Shown piece after piece: positions 49,616 to 60,079 of a stretch of DNA of 64,000 nt. The position numbers and the translations under genes are program-made. Below the pieces are notes generated by a model, which was given only the letters and a program-made list of their open reading frames with translations, was not told the origin of the DNA and did not search any database. The DNA lies in contig CM007343.1 of assembly GCA_000333855.2 (NCBI GenBank), forward strand, positions 568,059-632,058, given 5' to 3'. Numbering within the stretch: the first letter of the stretch is position 1; every line of letters begins with the position of its first letter. The stretch is from Endotrypanum monterogeii. Taxonomy: Eukaryota > Euglenozoa > Kinetoplastea > Trypanosomatida > Trypanosomatidae.

Positions 49616-50866
49616 ATGGCGGGGTCTTCTTCTTTGGTGGTGATATCGACTTCCTCCTCCCGTCTTTTGCCACGGATGAATGCCCGGGCGATGGTGCCGG
49701 CAGCCGCTGCGGTTTCTACCACGTTTCTTCACACACAGCAGCGGCGCAAGTCGCTGGCCAACACGATCCATGACATGACGATCATGCGCCTTGGTTCCTC
49801 ATACAAACCCAGTAGTTTCACGTCCAAGGACATCAGCACAGGCCCGCAAGCCGGCGTTGGCCATGACCCTGTCTTCGCCGACTATCTGATGAAGAAGATT
49901 GTGGGACCGCTGCGGCGAAAGCAGAGCAACACACCAGACGACTACCTTAATGTGGACGAGGCTAGTAAGTGGATGGAGGCCAAGAGCGCAGCGAAGGTGC
50001 TCGGCATTAAGGAGGAAGAACTGCCCAAGTTAACTAAGATTATCCTGGAGGAGAAGTTCAGGAAGGAGTACAAACTTCGCACCAACGCGCAGCAGGAGGA
50101 GGTGGTGATTGCGACAGAGGTGCTTCTCGAGTACCTTGATTCCACCGTGTTTATGAAAAAGAGTCGACAGTACTACAGAAAGTTCTTGGACAATACCAGG
50201 GCTGAGGTTGACGCTGAGCTCTCCAGCGAGCGGCGTGGACGACATCAGTCGTTTGTATGGTTTTTCGGTGTCGCCATCACCGGCGCCTATGCCATTGTTC
50301 TCTTTGTTGCCTACTCCCGCACACTGGTGACTCGCGATGACGTGGTCAGCATTGGAGTCAAAACGTCAGAGTATTTCTTAATGACATTTTTGCAGCCCAA
50401 GAATACAGAGCCGAAGCCAGACTACAGCACACGCTACTTCAATACACCCACGTCCATGGAGATGGACAAGAAGCGGGGTCGGTACAACCAACAGTTCTCG
50501 ACGCAGGATGAGATACGTCAGGCAGAGCTCTCCGAAGCGTACCACGAGCGGGAAGACGCAGAGATACTGAAGCTATTCAACGACGAGCGAGAAAGAAGCA
50601 TTCGTGAGCGCCAGGATGATAAGGCTCGTGATAGCCGCGTTTCTGTTCACCTCCCTGAAGAGATCGAGGGGGCAGAAACCTCTGTAGCGGATCGAGGCAC
50701 CGACAACAAAGCCGCGTTTGAACGAATGACGCTCCGGGATTTTAGTGGCATGCTGTCGACCAATTTCGGTGGCGGCTCGCGCTTTCAGCGGCTGACAGAA
50801 GAGACGTCTTCACGGACGGATCGCTTAAACGCTGCGCGTGAGCGAATTAAGTCCGAGAGCTCTTAG
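49616..50866 (+). CDS. Hypothetical single-pass mitochondrial protein, 416 aa
   Basis: I do not recognise this protein. From ATG 49616 it starts with a Ser/Arg/Ala-rich stretch without acidic residues for about 40 residues, a likely mitochondrial presequence. An in-frame ATG at 49538 would add 26 residues that mask this signal. Residues about 65-210 are a soluble, charged, helical region. One membrane helix lies at 213-233 (FVWFFGVAITGAYAIVLF and following), preceded by basic residues. The remaining 180 residues are highly charged, with coiled-coil-like Glu/Arg stretches around 300-340. The layout (presequence, soluble domain, one helix, charged tail) fits an inner-membrane protein of an import, respiratory or kinetoplast-linked complex, but this is inference. 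A very long (TG)n tract starts 14 bases after the stop. Confidence 0.78.
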   Translation: MAGSSSLVVISTSSSRLLPRMNARAMVPAAAAVSTTFLHTQQRRKSLANTIHDMTIMRLGSSYKPSSFTSKDISTGPQAGVGHDPVFADYLMKKIVGPLRRKQSNTPDDYLNVDEASKWMEAKSAAKVLGIKEEELPKLTKIILEEKFRKEYKLRTNAQQEEVVIATEVLLEYLDSTVFMKKSRQYYRKFLDNTRAEVDAELSSERRGRHQSFVWFFGVAITGAYAIVLFVAYSRTLVTRDDVVSIGVKTSEYFLMTFLQPKNTEPKPDYSTRYFNTPTSMEMDKKRGRYNQQFSTQDEIRQAELSEAYHEREDAEILKLFNDERERSIRERQDDKARDSRVSVHLPEEIEGAETSVADRGTDNKAAFERMTLRDFSGMLSTNFGGGSRFQRLTEETSSRTDRLNAARERIKSESS

Positions 50867-50880
50867 CACCGATAACACTG

Positions 50881-50890
50881 GTGTGTGTGT

Positions 50891-50954
<64 letters not shown>
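50881..50954 (+). repeat. Long (TG)n microsatellite
   Basis: About 36 TG units with a single TA interruption, the longest TG tract in the window, lying in the 3' UTR of the preceding gene. Confidence 0.95.
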
Positions 50955-50956
<2 letters not shown>

Positions 50957-51773
50957 ACTTCTCCGCGTGCCTAGTCCTACTCTTTACTCATTATTCCTTC
51001 CCCTCTCCCCCTTTTCTTGCGCTTTCGGCGTGGATCTGTTTCATGGAGAGAGATTAAAAAAAAAAGATCACCTCGACTTTCTCCTCCCCTCTTGCAAGGC
51101 TTCTCCGCAGGTTTGTGGGGGATGGGAAGGGTGGCATCGTCACCTTGAACTATCACCATCATTGTCTTGGTATCCCAATTATGTCACATCAACTCTACAA
51201 GTCATTTCCCACTACTCTTTATTGCCTCTCCTGTGGCCTTTCTATCCCTCCTCTCCCCGCCCATGCCCACAACTTGCGTCGCGCAGCACGGGCATCCTGT
51301 TCCGTGCGTGTGCTTCTGTCACCATCACTGCTCTCATGCATTTGATGTAATTATACCATCTCATATCCTCTCGCGCCCTCATACGTTGCTCTGACGTCCA
51401 CCCCACGCAACGTGAAAAGGGAGGTAGAGTGGTAAGCCGCCAAGGGGTGCGAGGCATATACTTCTCGAGTCCATCCCTGTATTCTAGTTGTTGGCCCCTG
51501 CCTCCGATTCTTACTCGTTATTTCCCTGCCTCGCCGCGTCTCTCCTCTGCGACGTCCAGCTGTTCTCTCTTCTTTTTTTTTTCCAGTTTGTCGGAGGTTT
51601 TTTTTTTATTCCAACTTCACCTTCCCACGGCTCAGGACTGCCCCTCTCCCCCTTTTTTCCCCTTTTCCTGCCCCTACTTACCCCTCACGACAGCTCGCTG
51701 TTCTGCAGCTACCGCGACGAGTGCTACTGTGACCGTAGATGCCACTTACATTGTGGTTAGCGTGGCTGTCACT

Positions 51774-51830
51774 TCCTTTTTTTTTTTCCCCTCTTCCGTC
51801 TTTCCCTCTCCACCGTGTTGCGTGCTGTAG
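51774..51830 (+). promoter_or_regulatory. Trans-splice acceptor for carrier gene
   Basis: A T/C tract with a run of about 12 T leads to GTAG at 51827-51830. The first ATG downstream is 51904. Confidence 0.6.
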
Positions 51831-51903
51831 AGACTTTTCTAAGGGTCTGATACGGCTCAAGGAGGTCAGAACGGGTTGGGTGGGTGCACTAGTGGTTCAA
51901 CAT

Positions 51904-53067
51904 ATGCTATTGCGCTCCGCAAGGTCCTCTTCAGCCGGCAATGAGGAAGGGAGCGGTGTCCTTTCGGCTTCGGCACCGGTGAATGCTGTGCGGCGTGATG
52001 CAGACTCCAAGTCCACCACAAGGACTGATGCCCACGGCTGCAGTGCGGTCCACAAGGATGATACTCTCTATGCGAATCCAAAAATCGCTGCACTGGCCTC
52101 ATCTGTAGCCACTATTATAACCAAGTCATTTTTGCACCCCATCGACACACTCAAGTGCCGCGTGCAGCTCCTGCGCACTGACGTTGCACCACCGTCGCCG
52201 CCGCACAGTCAACGTTTTCTCTTCTACACCGGCCAGGGTCCACCCGGTGTGCTGCGCACTCGCCTTCGACAGCTACGACATCAATACTCCGGCCAGTGGG
52301 TCCTACGGCACCTTTACGGTGGATTACCCGTGAAGCTGTTGTTCTATGTGCCCTACCAAGCCACGTACGTGTCGAGCTACAGTTTCGCACAGCACACGCT
52401 GCAGAGGGCTGATGCGCATGTGGTCGATAGTGCAGGCCGTCGCTCCGGCAACTACTTGTGGCATACGGTGGCCGCAGCCATCTTTGCTGAGATGGTGAGC
52501 GCCACGTTGCGTGTGCCTATGGAGACCATCAAGATGCGCATTCAATCCGCTACTGCTACTGGTTCGCTACACGCACTGCGGCAGCTCCGCAAGCAGGGCT
52601 TCGCTTCGTGTGTTCGTCTCGTCATACCCCAAACTCTGATGCACGACATTCCGTACTCTGTCATCCAATGGTTGGTGTATGAAACTCTGCGCCCATGGAC
52701 GCAAGGGTGGAGGAAGCGCGTGGAGGAGGCTGATGGTGACGCGGGGCTTAGTGCCACATCGTCAAGCTTTTGGACGGTGTATGCTGCAGAGCTGGCGCGC
52801 ACCTTTTTGTCCGGCGGTTTCAGCGGCATGTCGGCGTCCGTGCTCACTGCGCCACTTGACAATATCCGCACGCGTGTAGTGGTGGCCACTGCGCACAACT
52901 CCAGCTTGACGGTCTCAGATGTGGTGCGAGACACCTATCGGCGCGAGGGTTTGCGTGGGTTTGTTCGTGGCGGAAGCCTTCGCGTTATCTGGGTCACTAT
53001 GAACATGGCGTGCTATTTCCCGCTCTTCGAGGGCGTGCGCTCGCTTTTGCAAAGGTATGCGCGGTAG
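51904..53067 (+). CDS. Mitochondrial carrier family transporter, 387 aa
   Basis: An SLC25-type inner-membrane solute carrier with three repeats. The signature Px[DE]xx[KR] appears three times: PIDTLK at 79-84, PMETIK at 205-210 and PLDNIR at 317-322, each at the end of an odd-numbered helix. The mature core is about 320 residues. About 60 Ser-rich residues precede the first repeat and may act as a targeting sequence. The first matrix loop is longer than usual, with a Pro/Ser-rich insert. The frame is open from ATG 51739, but a strong splice acceptor at 51830 lies after that ATG, so 51904 is chosen. Repeat 2 (around 200-260, with a segment reading DIPYSVIQWLVYE) is reminiscent of S-adenosylmethionine or iron carriers, but the substrate cannot be fixed from sequence reading alone. 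Confidence 0.92.
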   Translation: MLLRSARSSSAGNEEGSGVLSASAPVNAVRRDADSKSTTRTDAHGCSAVHKDDTLYANPKIAALASSVATIITKSFLHPIDTLKCRVQLLRTDVAPPSPPHSQRFLFYTGQGPPGVLRTRLRQLRHQYSGQWVLRHLYGGLPVKLLFYVPYQATYVSSYSFAQHTLQRADAHVVDSAGRRSGNYLWHTVAAAIFAEMVSATLRVPMETIKMRIQSATATGSLHALRQLRKQGFASCVRLVIPQTLMHDIPYSVIQWLVYETLRPWTQGWRKRVEEADGDAGLSATSSSFWTVYAAELARTFLSGGFSGMSASVLTAPLDNIRTRVVVATAHNSSLTVSDVVRDTYRREGLRGFVRGGSLRVIWVTMNMACYFPLFEGVRSLLQRYAR

Positions 53068-54999
53068 GATCCTCACGACAGGGACGCGTCTTCGGGATGT
53101 GAGTGTGGAGTGCAGGAAGGTGTGCAGAGCGAGAGAGGGGGGGGGGACGATCGCAGCCAATAGACGCACATGTGGCAGAGAAAGTGACTGAGGGCAGGTT
53201 TTGCTTTTATGTCGCACTGTGCGTACTTCTGGTAGATGTGAGGACCCCAGTCGGATTTTGTTTGTAGTTTTGGCCCAGGCGTGTCTGTTGCGATCAACCT
53301 TCTCCCCCCTTGCCGTTCTCTATATATCACTGCTTAGAGGCTCAGCAGCTTCGGTAAAACAGGAATTAGTTTTTTTTTTTTTTTTGAAGGGCCAACCCAA
53401 ACAGTAGCAGCAGAAGCGAGGATAGTCTCACAAGAGGGGTGTTGTGGTCATGGGCATCTGTACACGCCCCCTACTTGTGTAATCAATTCCAGACCTCCCA
53501 CACCCCTACATGTATATATGTGTGTGTGTGTGTGTGTTATATGTATGTCTATACATATGTTTATGAATGCAGCAACTGTGGCTCTACGAAGGGGCGTGTG
53601 TTTATGCATGGGGCAGGGCTTAGTCGTCAACGGTTCGGAGTTGAATTGGTGCCGCTGTTAAGCGGAGCGGTCATGTCGTGGGGGTGGGCTATCATACCCT
53701 TCGCATGCTTGTTTTCGCAATTGCTCGAAGTAGTAGCTGGGCTGTTGCTATCGAGTGCTAAAATTTTTTTTTTCGTGTTCATAAAACGTTTTTTTTTTTC
53801 TTGCCCCGTTTGGCATGTTGCTTTTTTCTGCGCTTCCTCAGGTATGCAATTGTGCGCCAACGTGTACGTGACTTAGCTCTGCCGAGTGTAGTGCAAGGTG
53901 ATATGCCTGAAGACATTGAGGTACACGTAATTTATTGGAGACATCATCAAAGGCCTGCTGTCATATGTAACCCCCCTCCATCTTTTGAGCATCCACGGAT
54001 CACGGAGGGCATGTCGTCTATCTGCTGCTTCAAGTATGTCGTGCAGGTGTGCAATCGGTGCTTTCAGCGCAAGAGCTCACCCATTTTCGTGTTCTTCAGG
54101 TGAAGATGCGCACAGAGTCCTGCGCTTCTGCAGTGTTTTGCTCTTAAATGTTATGGAGGTCTTTGTGTGTGCGTGTGTGTGTTTGAACACGGGGATTCGG
54201 GTCGAGTCACTCAGAAATACGCGTAGTGAACTGCTTTGTTGTGTTCCGTGTGCGATGAACAAACGCTCGCATCTGCCCCCCCCCCTTTTTTTTTTTTCTA
54301 TCCCCCCCTTCAGACACGCTGTTCCCCCCCTTTCCCCTCTTCGCTCCCTTCCTTTCTTTCTGTCGCCTGCGAGTATCAATCTGACCGGCTCGTCAGGCAC
54401 ACGGCTGCTTATCACTGGCTGGCCAATATCGACAATGATGACACATCCCACATACGCGTTCGGATAGGCTCTTAGGGCATAATAATAATGTAGATGCGTG
54501 AGGGGTTCTCATGACGATGTCTTGCCTTACAATGCCCCCCCCCCCCCCTCCCCTCCTCATGTGGACAGAAGGTATGGCGATCCCTTCCTTTTTTTTTCCT
54601 CCGAGTTTTTACCCTTCATGCTAGGTATAGTTGTTCCACACATTTCTCTAAGTGCCTTTCTTGATCGACGCTTTGATGCATCCATACTTTCTCTACACAC
54701 ATATATATGTTTTCATGTGTGCGTGTGTGTGTTTGTGTGTGTGCGTGTGTGTGTTTGTGTCCTTATTTAGATTTTTGCTTGGCTACGGTATATCCATTTT
54801 AATTTTTCCTGCGTGGGTGGGTGTGTCTCGGCGGTTGATGTCCCATGTGCCTGTGATCGAATTCTCGCTCCTTTTCACTCGCTACTTTTCTTCCGATATC
54901 TTTTTTTTTCTCCATACGCTGGCCGGTGTGTGTTGTTGCAGTTGTTCGCCCTTCTTTATAACTCCCCCCCCTTCCGAGGCATCACACTGATAGAGTGTG

Positions 55000-55780
55000 G
55001 CGCGGATCGCAGTGTCCTGCCTACCAGGTTTCAAATATGGAGTCCTTTATATCGAGGCTGTGAATACCAACTTCTTCACGCATTCTTTTCGGCACGCAAA
55101 CAACCGTATTTGTACGTGGTGAGGACGCCATCCATCCATCACGCGGCGACGCTGCGCACGAATGATGTAGACGCACACCCTGAAAACGCTCTGCCGCATC
55201 TGTTGCACCACAGCCCGTATCCTTGCTCGCCTCAAACGGGTTGTCTGTAATGTCGTATGGCGCATGTCGAACTTTATTTCGCCTTCCGCGTCCTGCTGGG
55301 GTGCGGCGACAGGGGAGGCGCTGATGCGTGGCCGGTGGGTGTGGGGCCGTATCAGTGTATTCTGTTACTGCATTTCTTTGGCAGCTGTGGTGCCGCAGCA
55401 CGTGAAGGGGATGGGTGGTGGCGGTGTGGTGGAGGTCAGCGATGGGGGCTCTGTGGACGCATGCTCGCCTGTGCGCCATGTGCTGGTGGCGCACTCTGTG
55501 GTTGACTGGTGATGTTGGCAATATGCTTAGCGTGAGCTGGCACACCCGCTATGGCTGCTGCACTGCTCTTCGACATTGCCTACGCACGAAGTTGGTTTGA
55601 TGGTACTGCAGGGAGGGGGCGGGGTCGGGCGTCACTGTATCTGAGCATCAGTGCTGTTTGCGGGTTCGTGGCCCTTCCACATCGCGGGCGTCCGGTGGAG
55701 GACTCCCTCCGCCCGTTTCGCCTCGGCCACCATCAGAGGCAGGCAGCAGTACGCTTAGGTTGACTTGGAGAATAATATGT
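55000..55780 (+). other. GC-rich island with broken coding-like frames
   Basis: Within a T/C-rich spacer this block has GC-rich third positions in short plus-strand frames: ATG 55264 to 55512 (82 codons) and ATG 55551 to 55763 (70 codons), which lie in different frames. A 174-codon minus-strand frame (55021-55545) is His/Arg/Thr-rich like an antisense shadow. It could be a decayed gene, a short degenerate retroposon of the SIDER type, or a small genuine gene. I cannot tell which. Confidence 0.35.
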
Positions 55781-56032
55781 AATGCCCTCCTGAGATACAC
55801 TCTTTTCACTTCCCATTTTTTTTTTTCGCCTTCTCACTGTTTTCAATTTTTTTTTTCAGATACGAACTTGCTTTCTCCATGAGCTGTCAGTTGCGGCCGG
55901 TGGCATCGTTATTCATTATCCGTAGCATCCCCGTACGCTGCTCCCGTCACACGCCGGTGAAGGCGGAGGGTGCGGGTCTTGTCTGCAGGTCGAGCGTGGA
56001 GCTCACTCGGGCTCTTTTCCCCACCACAACCA

Positions 56033-56067
<35 letters not shown>
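56033..56067. repeat. (CA)n microsatellite
   Basis: About 17 CA units upstream of the thioredoxin-like gene. Confidence 0.9.
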
Positions 56068-56070
<3 letters not shown>

Positions 56071-56227
56071 GGAAATCCGCAACGTGAGCCCCCTCACTCT
56101 CTCTCTAGTGTGTTGCCGTCGTTCACAACTTTCCACGAACTTAACCGCACTTATTTTCCTTATCCCTTTTATATATATTGTATTTCTTTAATTACATTAA
56201 AAGCATTTTTGTTTTTTGTTTGGGGCA

Positions 56228-57688
56228 ATGTCTGCAAAGTCGCTGCCATCGCCTGTGGAGCATCTCCAAGAATGGAAAGAGTTCGACCACGACATGTGTG
56301 AGACACTCAATTCCCAGCCTTGCCTCGTCCTCGTCGGCGATATAGTTACGGTTAAGCTGCTTCTCCCTATCGTGGACGCCGCCTGTGAGCGGGCTGATGT
56401 GCTGAAGGCGTTTGCAGAGGAGCACGTGGATCGTGCAAACTCGACGCCGTTGTGTCGAATGCCATGCATGCCTCGTGTTCTCTTCACTACACAAAGGAAC
56501 CAGTCCACAGTCCAGGATTGCATAGCTGTTCACGGCCGAATTCCGTTCTTGGCTATCGTGGTAATGTGCGATGGAAACGATGAGCGAAGCTACGTTTTGG
56601 ATTTGAAGGGCGGAGGAACTACAGGGGCAGCGTCATCGCTGGCTGTGGATACAATGGCCGAGTTCTTAACACGTGTGGGCCATGGTATGGAGCCACGAAG
56701 CCTTCAAGGGGTGGCGGCTCCGCCGGCTGACGTCTTCGTGCCGAAACAGGGTGCTGTGCTTTGCGAGGCCCGCGCAGCTGTCACACATAGCTTCGATCGA
56801 CTGATTGCCAAAGCAGAGACTCCGGCATCGACTGTCAGCTTGTGGACAAATAACTCCACCGCTTCCACTTCCTCTCCCTCGTCACCTCAGGAACCGGTGG
56901 GCGCTGACGGTGAGGTGGCCCAACGCTTCGCGTTCGGGGCTGTTGGCGTGTTTTGGAGCGACCGCTGCCCTTGTTGCCCCAGTGCATTGATGATGATGGA
57001 GGCAATAGTAAGACTCATTCGGTGCGTTGCCGCGAGGCACCTCGGGCACGCTGCGTCGGCAGGTGTGGACTATGCGTTTCCGTTTGTCGTCGCTAATATT
57101 GACGACAACGAATTCTCCACTGAGGCTTGGCCCGTTGGGCGGCGGGTGCAGGTGGTGCCCTCCATCGTTGCCTACACGGGCCCGTCGCGGACACCAATTC
57201 TTTACACGGGCGAACGATGCCCAGTCCGCCTCGTTCGTTTTCTGTGTACGCACTGTTTACCGCCTAGAGAGATGGTCTCCTGCACTTCAAAAATAAAGGA
57301 GGAGGCAGAGAAGGTGGTGGCGCAGTTGTCTGTGGAGGAGCTTAGCGCAACCATACCGGAGGGCTCGGAGTCATATCACGATGCGTTGCTTGCGTGGAAG
57401 GCTGTCGAGGAAGCCGCTGCAGCCGACCCCGAGACACCGGTGTCCGACAGAGTGCTGGCGAGTATGTACGCAGCCTTCAATGAGGCGCGCGAGAAGTCGC
57501 TCTCTTTTTCGATAGAGGCGATTACGCGGCGGGTCCTAAATAACGACGGTGTCACAGCTGAAGAATGTTGCAGCGGTTCTCAGTTTGACGTGATGTGCGA
57601 CAGGGACGACTGTGACGCTGTCCTCACGCGCTCCTTGGAGGACAAGAATTTTGAGGTACCTAGGGCAGGAAAGCGGCCACGAGAATAA
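56228..57688 (+). CDS. Thioredoxin-like domain protein, 486 aa
   Basis: The clearest domain is a thioredoxin fold at about 235-345. A strand VGVFW leads to the redox-site position with Trp243 and the cysteines C247, C249 and C250 (sequence SDRCPCCP). It continues with a VANIDDNEF strand and a VQVVPSIVAY segment whose P311 sits at the conserved cis-proline place, followed by a Gly-containing hairpin. The site is not the usual WCGPC, so activity is uncertain; metal binding or a structural role are possible. Residues 1-160 also alternate strands and helices and may be a second, degenerate thioredoxin-like domain. A Ser/Pro linker separates the halves. The C-terminal 120 residues are acidic and helical and end in a basic GKRPRE, which could be a nuclear signal. 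ATG 56228 is the first after the splice acceptor. No close family name recalled. Confidence 0.82.
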   Translation: MSAKSLPSPVEHLQEWKEFDHDMCETLNSQPCLVLVGDIVTVKLLLPIVDAACERADVLKAFAEEHVDRANSTPLCRMPCMPRVLFTTQRNQSTVQDCIAVHGRIPFLAIVVMCDGNDERSYVLDLKGGGTTGAASSLAVDTMAEFLTRVGHGMEPRSLQGVAAPPADVFVPKQGAVLCEARAAVTHSFDRLIAKAETPASTVSLWTNNSTASTSSPSSPQEPVGADGEVAQRFAFGAVGVFWSDRCPCCPSALMMMEAIVRLIRCVAARHLGHAASAGVDYAFPFVVANIDDNEFSTEAWPVGRRVQVVPSIVAYTGPSRTPILYTGERCPVRLVRFLCTHCLPPREMVSCTSKIKEEAEKVVAQLSVEELSATIPEGSESYHDALLAWKAVEEAAAADPETPVSDRVLASMYAAFNEAREKSLSFSIEAITRRVLNNDGVTAEECCSGSQFDVMCDRDDCDAVLTRSLEDKNFEVPRAGKRPRE

Positions 57689-59523
57689 CAGACCACCTTT
57701 GGTCGTGTATTGACTGGGTATACACATGCACACGCACACGCACACGCATACGCATACGCAATACCGTTCTCTCAGAGGTTGGCGCTCTCCTTTATTATTA
57801 TATATTTTCTCCTTTTCCGTTCATCACAATTCTTTCTCTTTTTTTTTTTTGCCCCTTCCTAGTGCATGCGTACTGGCACACCGCACAGCGCTTCTCAGGT
57901 GAGTTCACGATATGTCGCACGGGTAGGCATGCAGGGAGGCTACCTTCCGCATCCTCCCCTTCCCCGGCTATGAGCTGCTCTGTGAGTGTGCTCGGTGTGC
58001 GCTCCTTATTCACTTCACGATCAAGCTCATTTTTATCGCCACATCGTCATGGAGCAAACAGGGGGGGGGGAGAGAAGGCCAGAAAGCGGCTGGCTTGTTG
58101 CCGTGCATGCGTTCAACACATATCACTGTGACCCTACGCAATCGGAGACAGTGTGCCTGCGCTTGCTTTTGTGTGCGCGCTGTAGGAATGGAGGGGGGCA
58201 GCGAGGTGTGACAACTCTGCCCGTGTGTATAGGTGAGTAGCACCGCCATCCATCTCTCTTTTTTCCTTCCCTGATCGATCACACACACACACACACACAC
58301 AAATAACAAAATTAATAAGGGTATATATATTTGTGAATGTATGTATATTTTCCGTGTTTGACTGTTTCTCTTTTTTTGGCGAAAAGAGTCTCTTCCCTTC
58401 GTTTTCCTAGTTGCCTGAATCCCGTTGGGGCAGCGGAGGGGGTTACTGCTGTGTGGTCATGGTGTAGCTGGTGTGGTCCAGGCGTAGTGAGTTCATCGGA
58501 GATGGCCGGCACCTTCCCTGACTTCTACAATGGTGGTGGTGTTGGGGAGGATGGGGGAGGAAGTAGGCGGGGCTATTATTGCTATCATTGGGTGTGGAGG
58601 AGGAGAGGTTCAGATTCTTCTACACACCCACACACATACAAATGTATATATATATATATATACATTTGTACATGGGAGAGGTACTCCTTTCTCCATCTCG
58701 CTCTCTTTTAAAAATCCACCGCTGTATCGGAATCAAACGTTCGGCTGTAGGGTGGATAGCTTACCGTTTGTGTATATGGGTGCATGTGTGTGTGTGCTGG
58801 CGCTTGTGAATGTGCGATGGGTGGGTAGGGGGTGGATTTGCACACTTAAATGTTCTTTATCTCAACTGCTCACCTCCTTCATATGCTTTTGGTTTGAGTT
58901 TTGCGCCGAAAGGCTTCTTCGGTGAGCGCGTGCAACAGAAGAGGGAAGCGAGGGTTCTTATTATCGGGGGGGGGTCGGCGCAAAGGAGGTCGCAGTGATG
59001 GCGGGCAGGGACCGCTATGGACGTGTTCAAGGACACAAAGGTGACTGCACAAACATGCTGCGCTGGTTGGTCCACCTTCCATCCCGTCTGCACACGTCCT
59101 CCGCTCGAGTTTCTGCCCGGGGACACAGGAAGGGAAGAAGAAAACCTGTCCTCATTTTTTTTTTTTACGGGCTCCTACGCTGCTCGTCTGTGTCCGTCTT
59201 GCGGGTGCAAAGGAACGTCAACATATGCGCCACTAATCAATTTTGTTTTTTTTTCATTGTTATTCTTCAATATCGCTGATTCCTGCCTCATACACGACTC
59301 ACCATTTATGTGAGCCTTCATCCACAATGAAGTCCCCGTTTTCCCTTTTTTGCACGACTGTTGTGCGGTGACTGATGTTGCTGTGTTTCGTGAGGAGTTC
59401 ATGCGGCTGCTGCCTCGCTCATATTTCTCACTGTTTGCGTTTATTTTTTCCTCGATCCATCTTAATTTTTCTTTTTCCCTCACAAATTACATGTTTACAA
59501 TGATTCACGAGGTTTACCGCTGC

Positions 59524-59577
<54 letters not shown>

Positions 59578-59919
59578 TGTGTAACCACGGAGGTGTATCC
59601 CAGCCGGGTAGGGTGCAGTCGCCATATCCCTGAATGGAAGGAGGTGTGCGGGCTTCTTCCGTGTTTCCTCCTTGTATACACCTTCTACAAGTATAATCAG
59701 TTCCCTAAAACGCGGCCCGCCCAACACTCCTCTTCTCGCACCTTCCCTCTCCCCTCTCCGTCACACTGCAACCACTGTGCATCACCCCTATTTACTTTGA
59801 TTTGGTTTTTTGTTTGCCAGCCCATCGCTCGTTCAGGGAAAAGGGTGAGCTGACGACCTGATGGCGGCGGGATCGATATATTCCCATGTTCAACTGCATC
59901 GTTCGTGTCCCACTCTCCA

Positions 59920-59968
<49 letters not shown>

Positions 59969-60060
59969 ATACACATACATCAATTTTCGCTTGACGCTGT
60001 CAAGTGCTCGTCGCCGACTCCTCATATCATTCTTCTGGGCGCATCTCTATTGATGGAAAA
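57689..60060. other. Intergenic, 2.4 kb
   Basis: No supported gene. A CACACG/CATACG repeat lies at 57724-57762, then (CA)n at 58277-58301, 59525-59576 and 59920-59970, and TA-rich blocks near 58319-58330 and 58641-58662. A GC-richer stretch at about 57870-58240 has no sustained frame. A T/C tract ends in CAG at 59818-59820, the likely acceptor for the helicase gene. A 72-codon frame at 59861-60079 reads through (CA)n and overlaps the helicase start. Confidence 0.6.
59525..59576. repeat. (CA)n microsatellite
   Basis: About 25 CA units. Confidence 0.95.
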
Positions 60061-60079
60061 ATGCGGCGCACCGTCATGA
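59861..60079 (+). other. Possible upstream ORF overlapping helicase start
   Basis: ATG 59861 is the first ATG after the acceptor at 59820. The 72-codon frame includes a Thr-His run encoded by (CA)n and ends 19 bases beyond the helicase ATG at 60061, in another frame. If that acceptor is used, this frame would reduce helicase translation. An AG at 60003-60004 would avoid it. Confidence 0.35.

Larger units (their letters stand above)
50867..51903. other. Intergenic, 1.0 kb
   Basis: No supported gene. It begins with the (TG)n tract at 50881-50954. From about 51560 to 51830 the strand is strongly T/C-rich, ending at AG 51829-51830, the likely acceptor for the carrier gene. An in-frame ATG at 51739 lies upstream of that acceptor and so should not be the start. 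Confidence 0.7.
53068..56227. other. Intergenic, 3.2 kb, largest spacer
   Basis: No confident gene. A T-run lies at 53370-53385 and (TG)n at 53518-53537 and 54716-54760. A small frame with ATG at 53903 (66 codons, ending 54103) follows a T/C tract and AG at 53839-53840, but nothing supports it further. From about 55000 to 55780 the sequence turns GC-rich, unlike the spacers around it. (CA)n lies at 56033-56067, and a T/C tract ending in AG at 56202-56203 precedes the next gene. Confidence 0.6.

Noticed and set aside
51739..51903. 55-residue N-terminal extension of the mitochondrial carrier from ATG 51739
   Set aside because: A strong polypyrimidine tract and acceptor AG at 51829-51830 lie after this ATG, so mature mRNA should exclude it. 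The encoded residues read through the tract.
53903..54103. 66-codon ATG frame after a T/C tract and AG
   Set aside because: Plausible position, but there is no recognised domain and codon bias is weak. Kept only as a remark in the spacer entry.
55021..55545. 174-codon minus-strand frame
   Set aside because: His/Arg/Thr-rich composition is that of an antisense shadow over GC-rich DNA, and it opposes the direction of all other genes.
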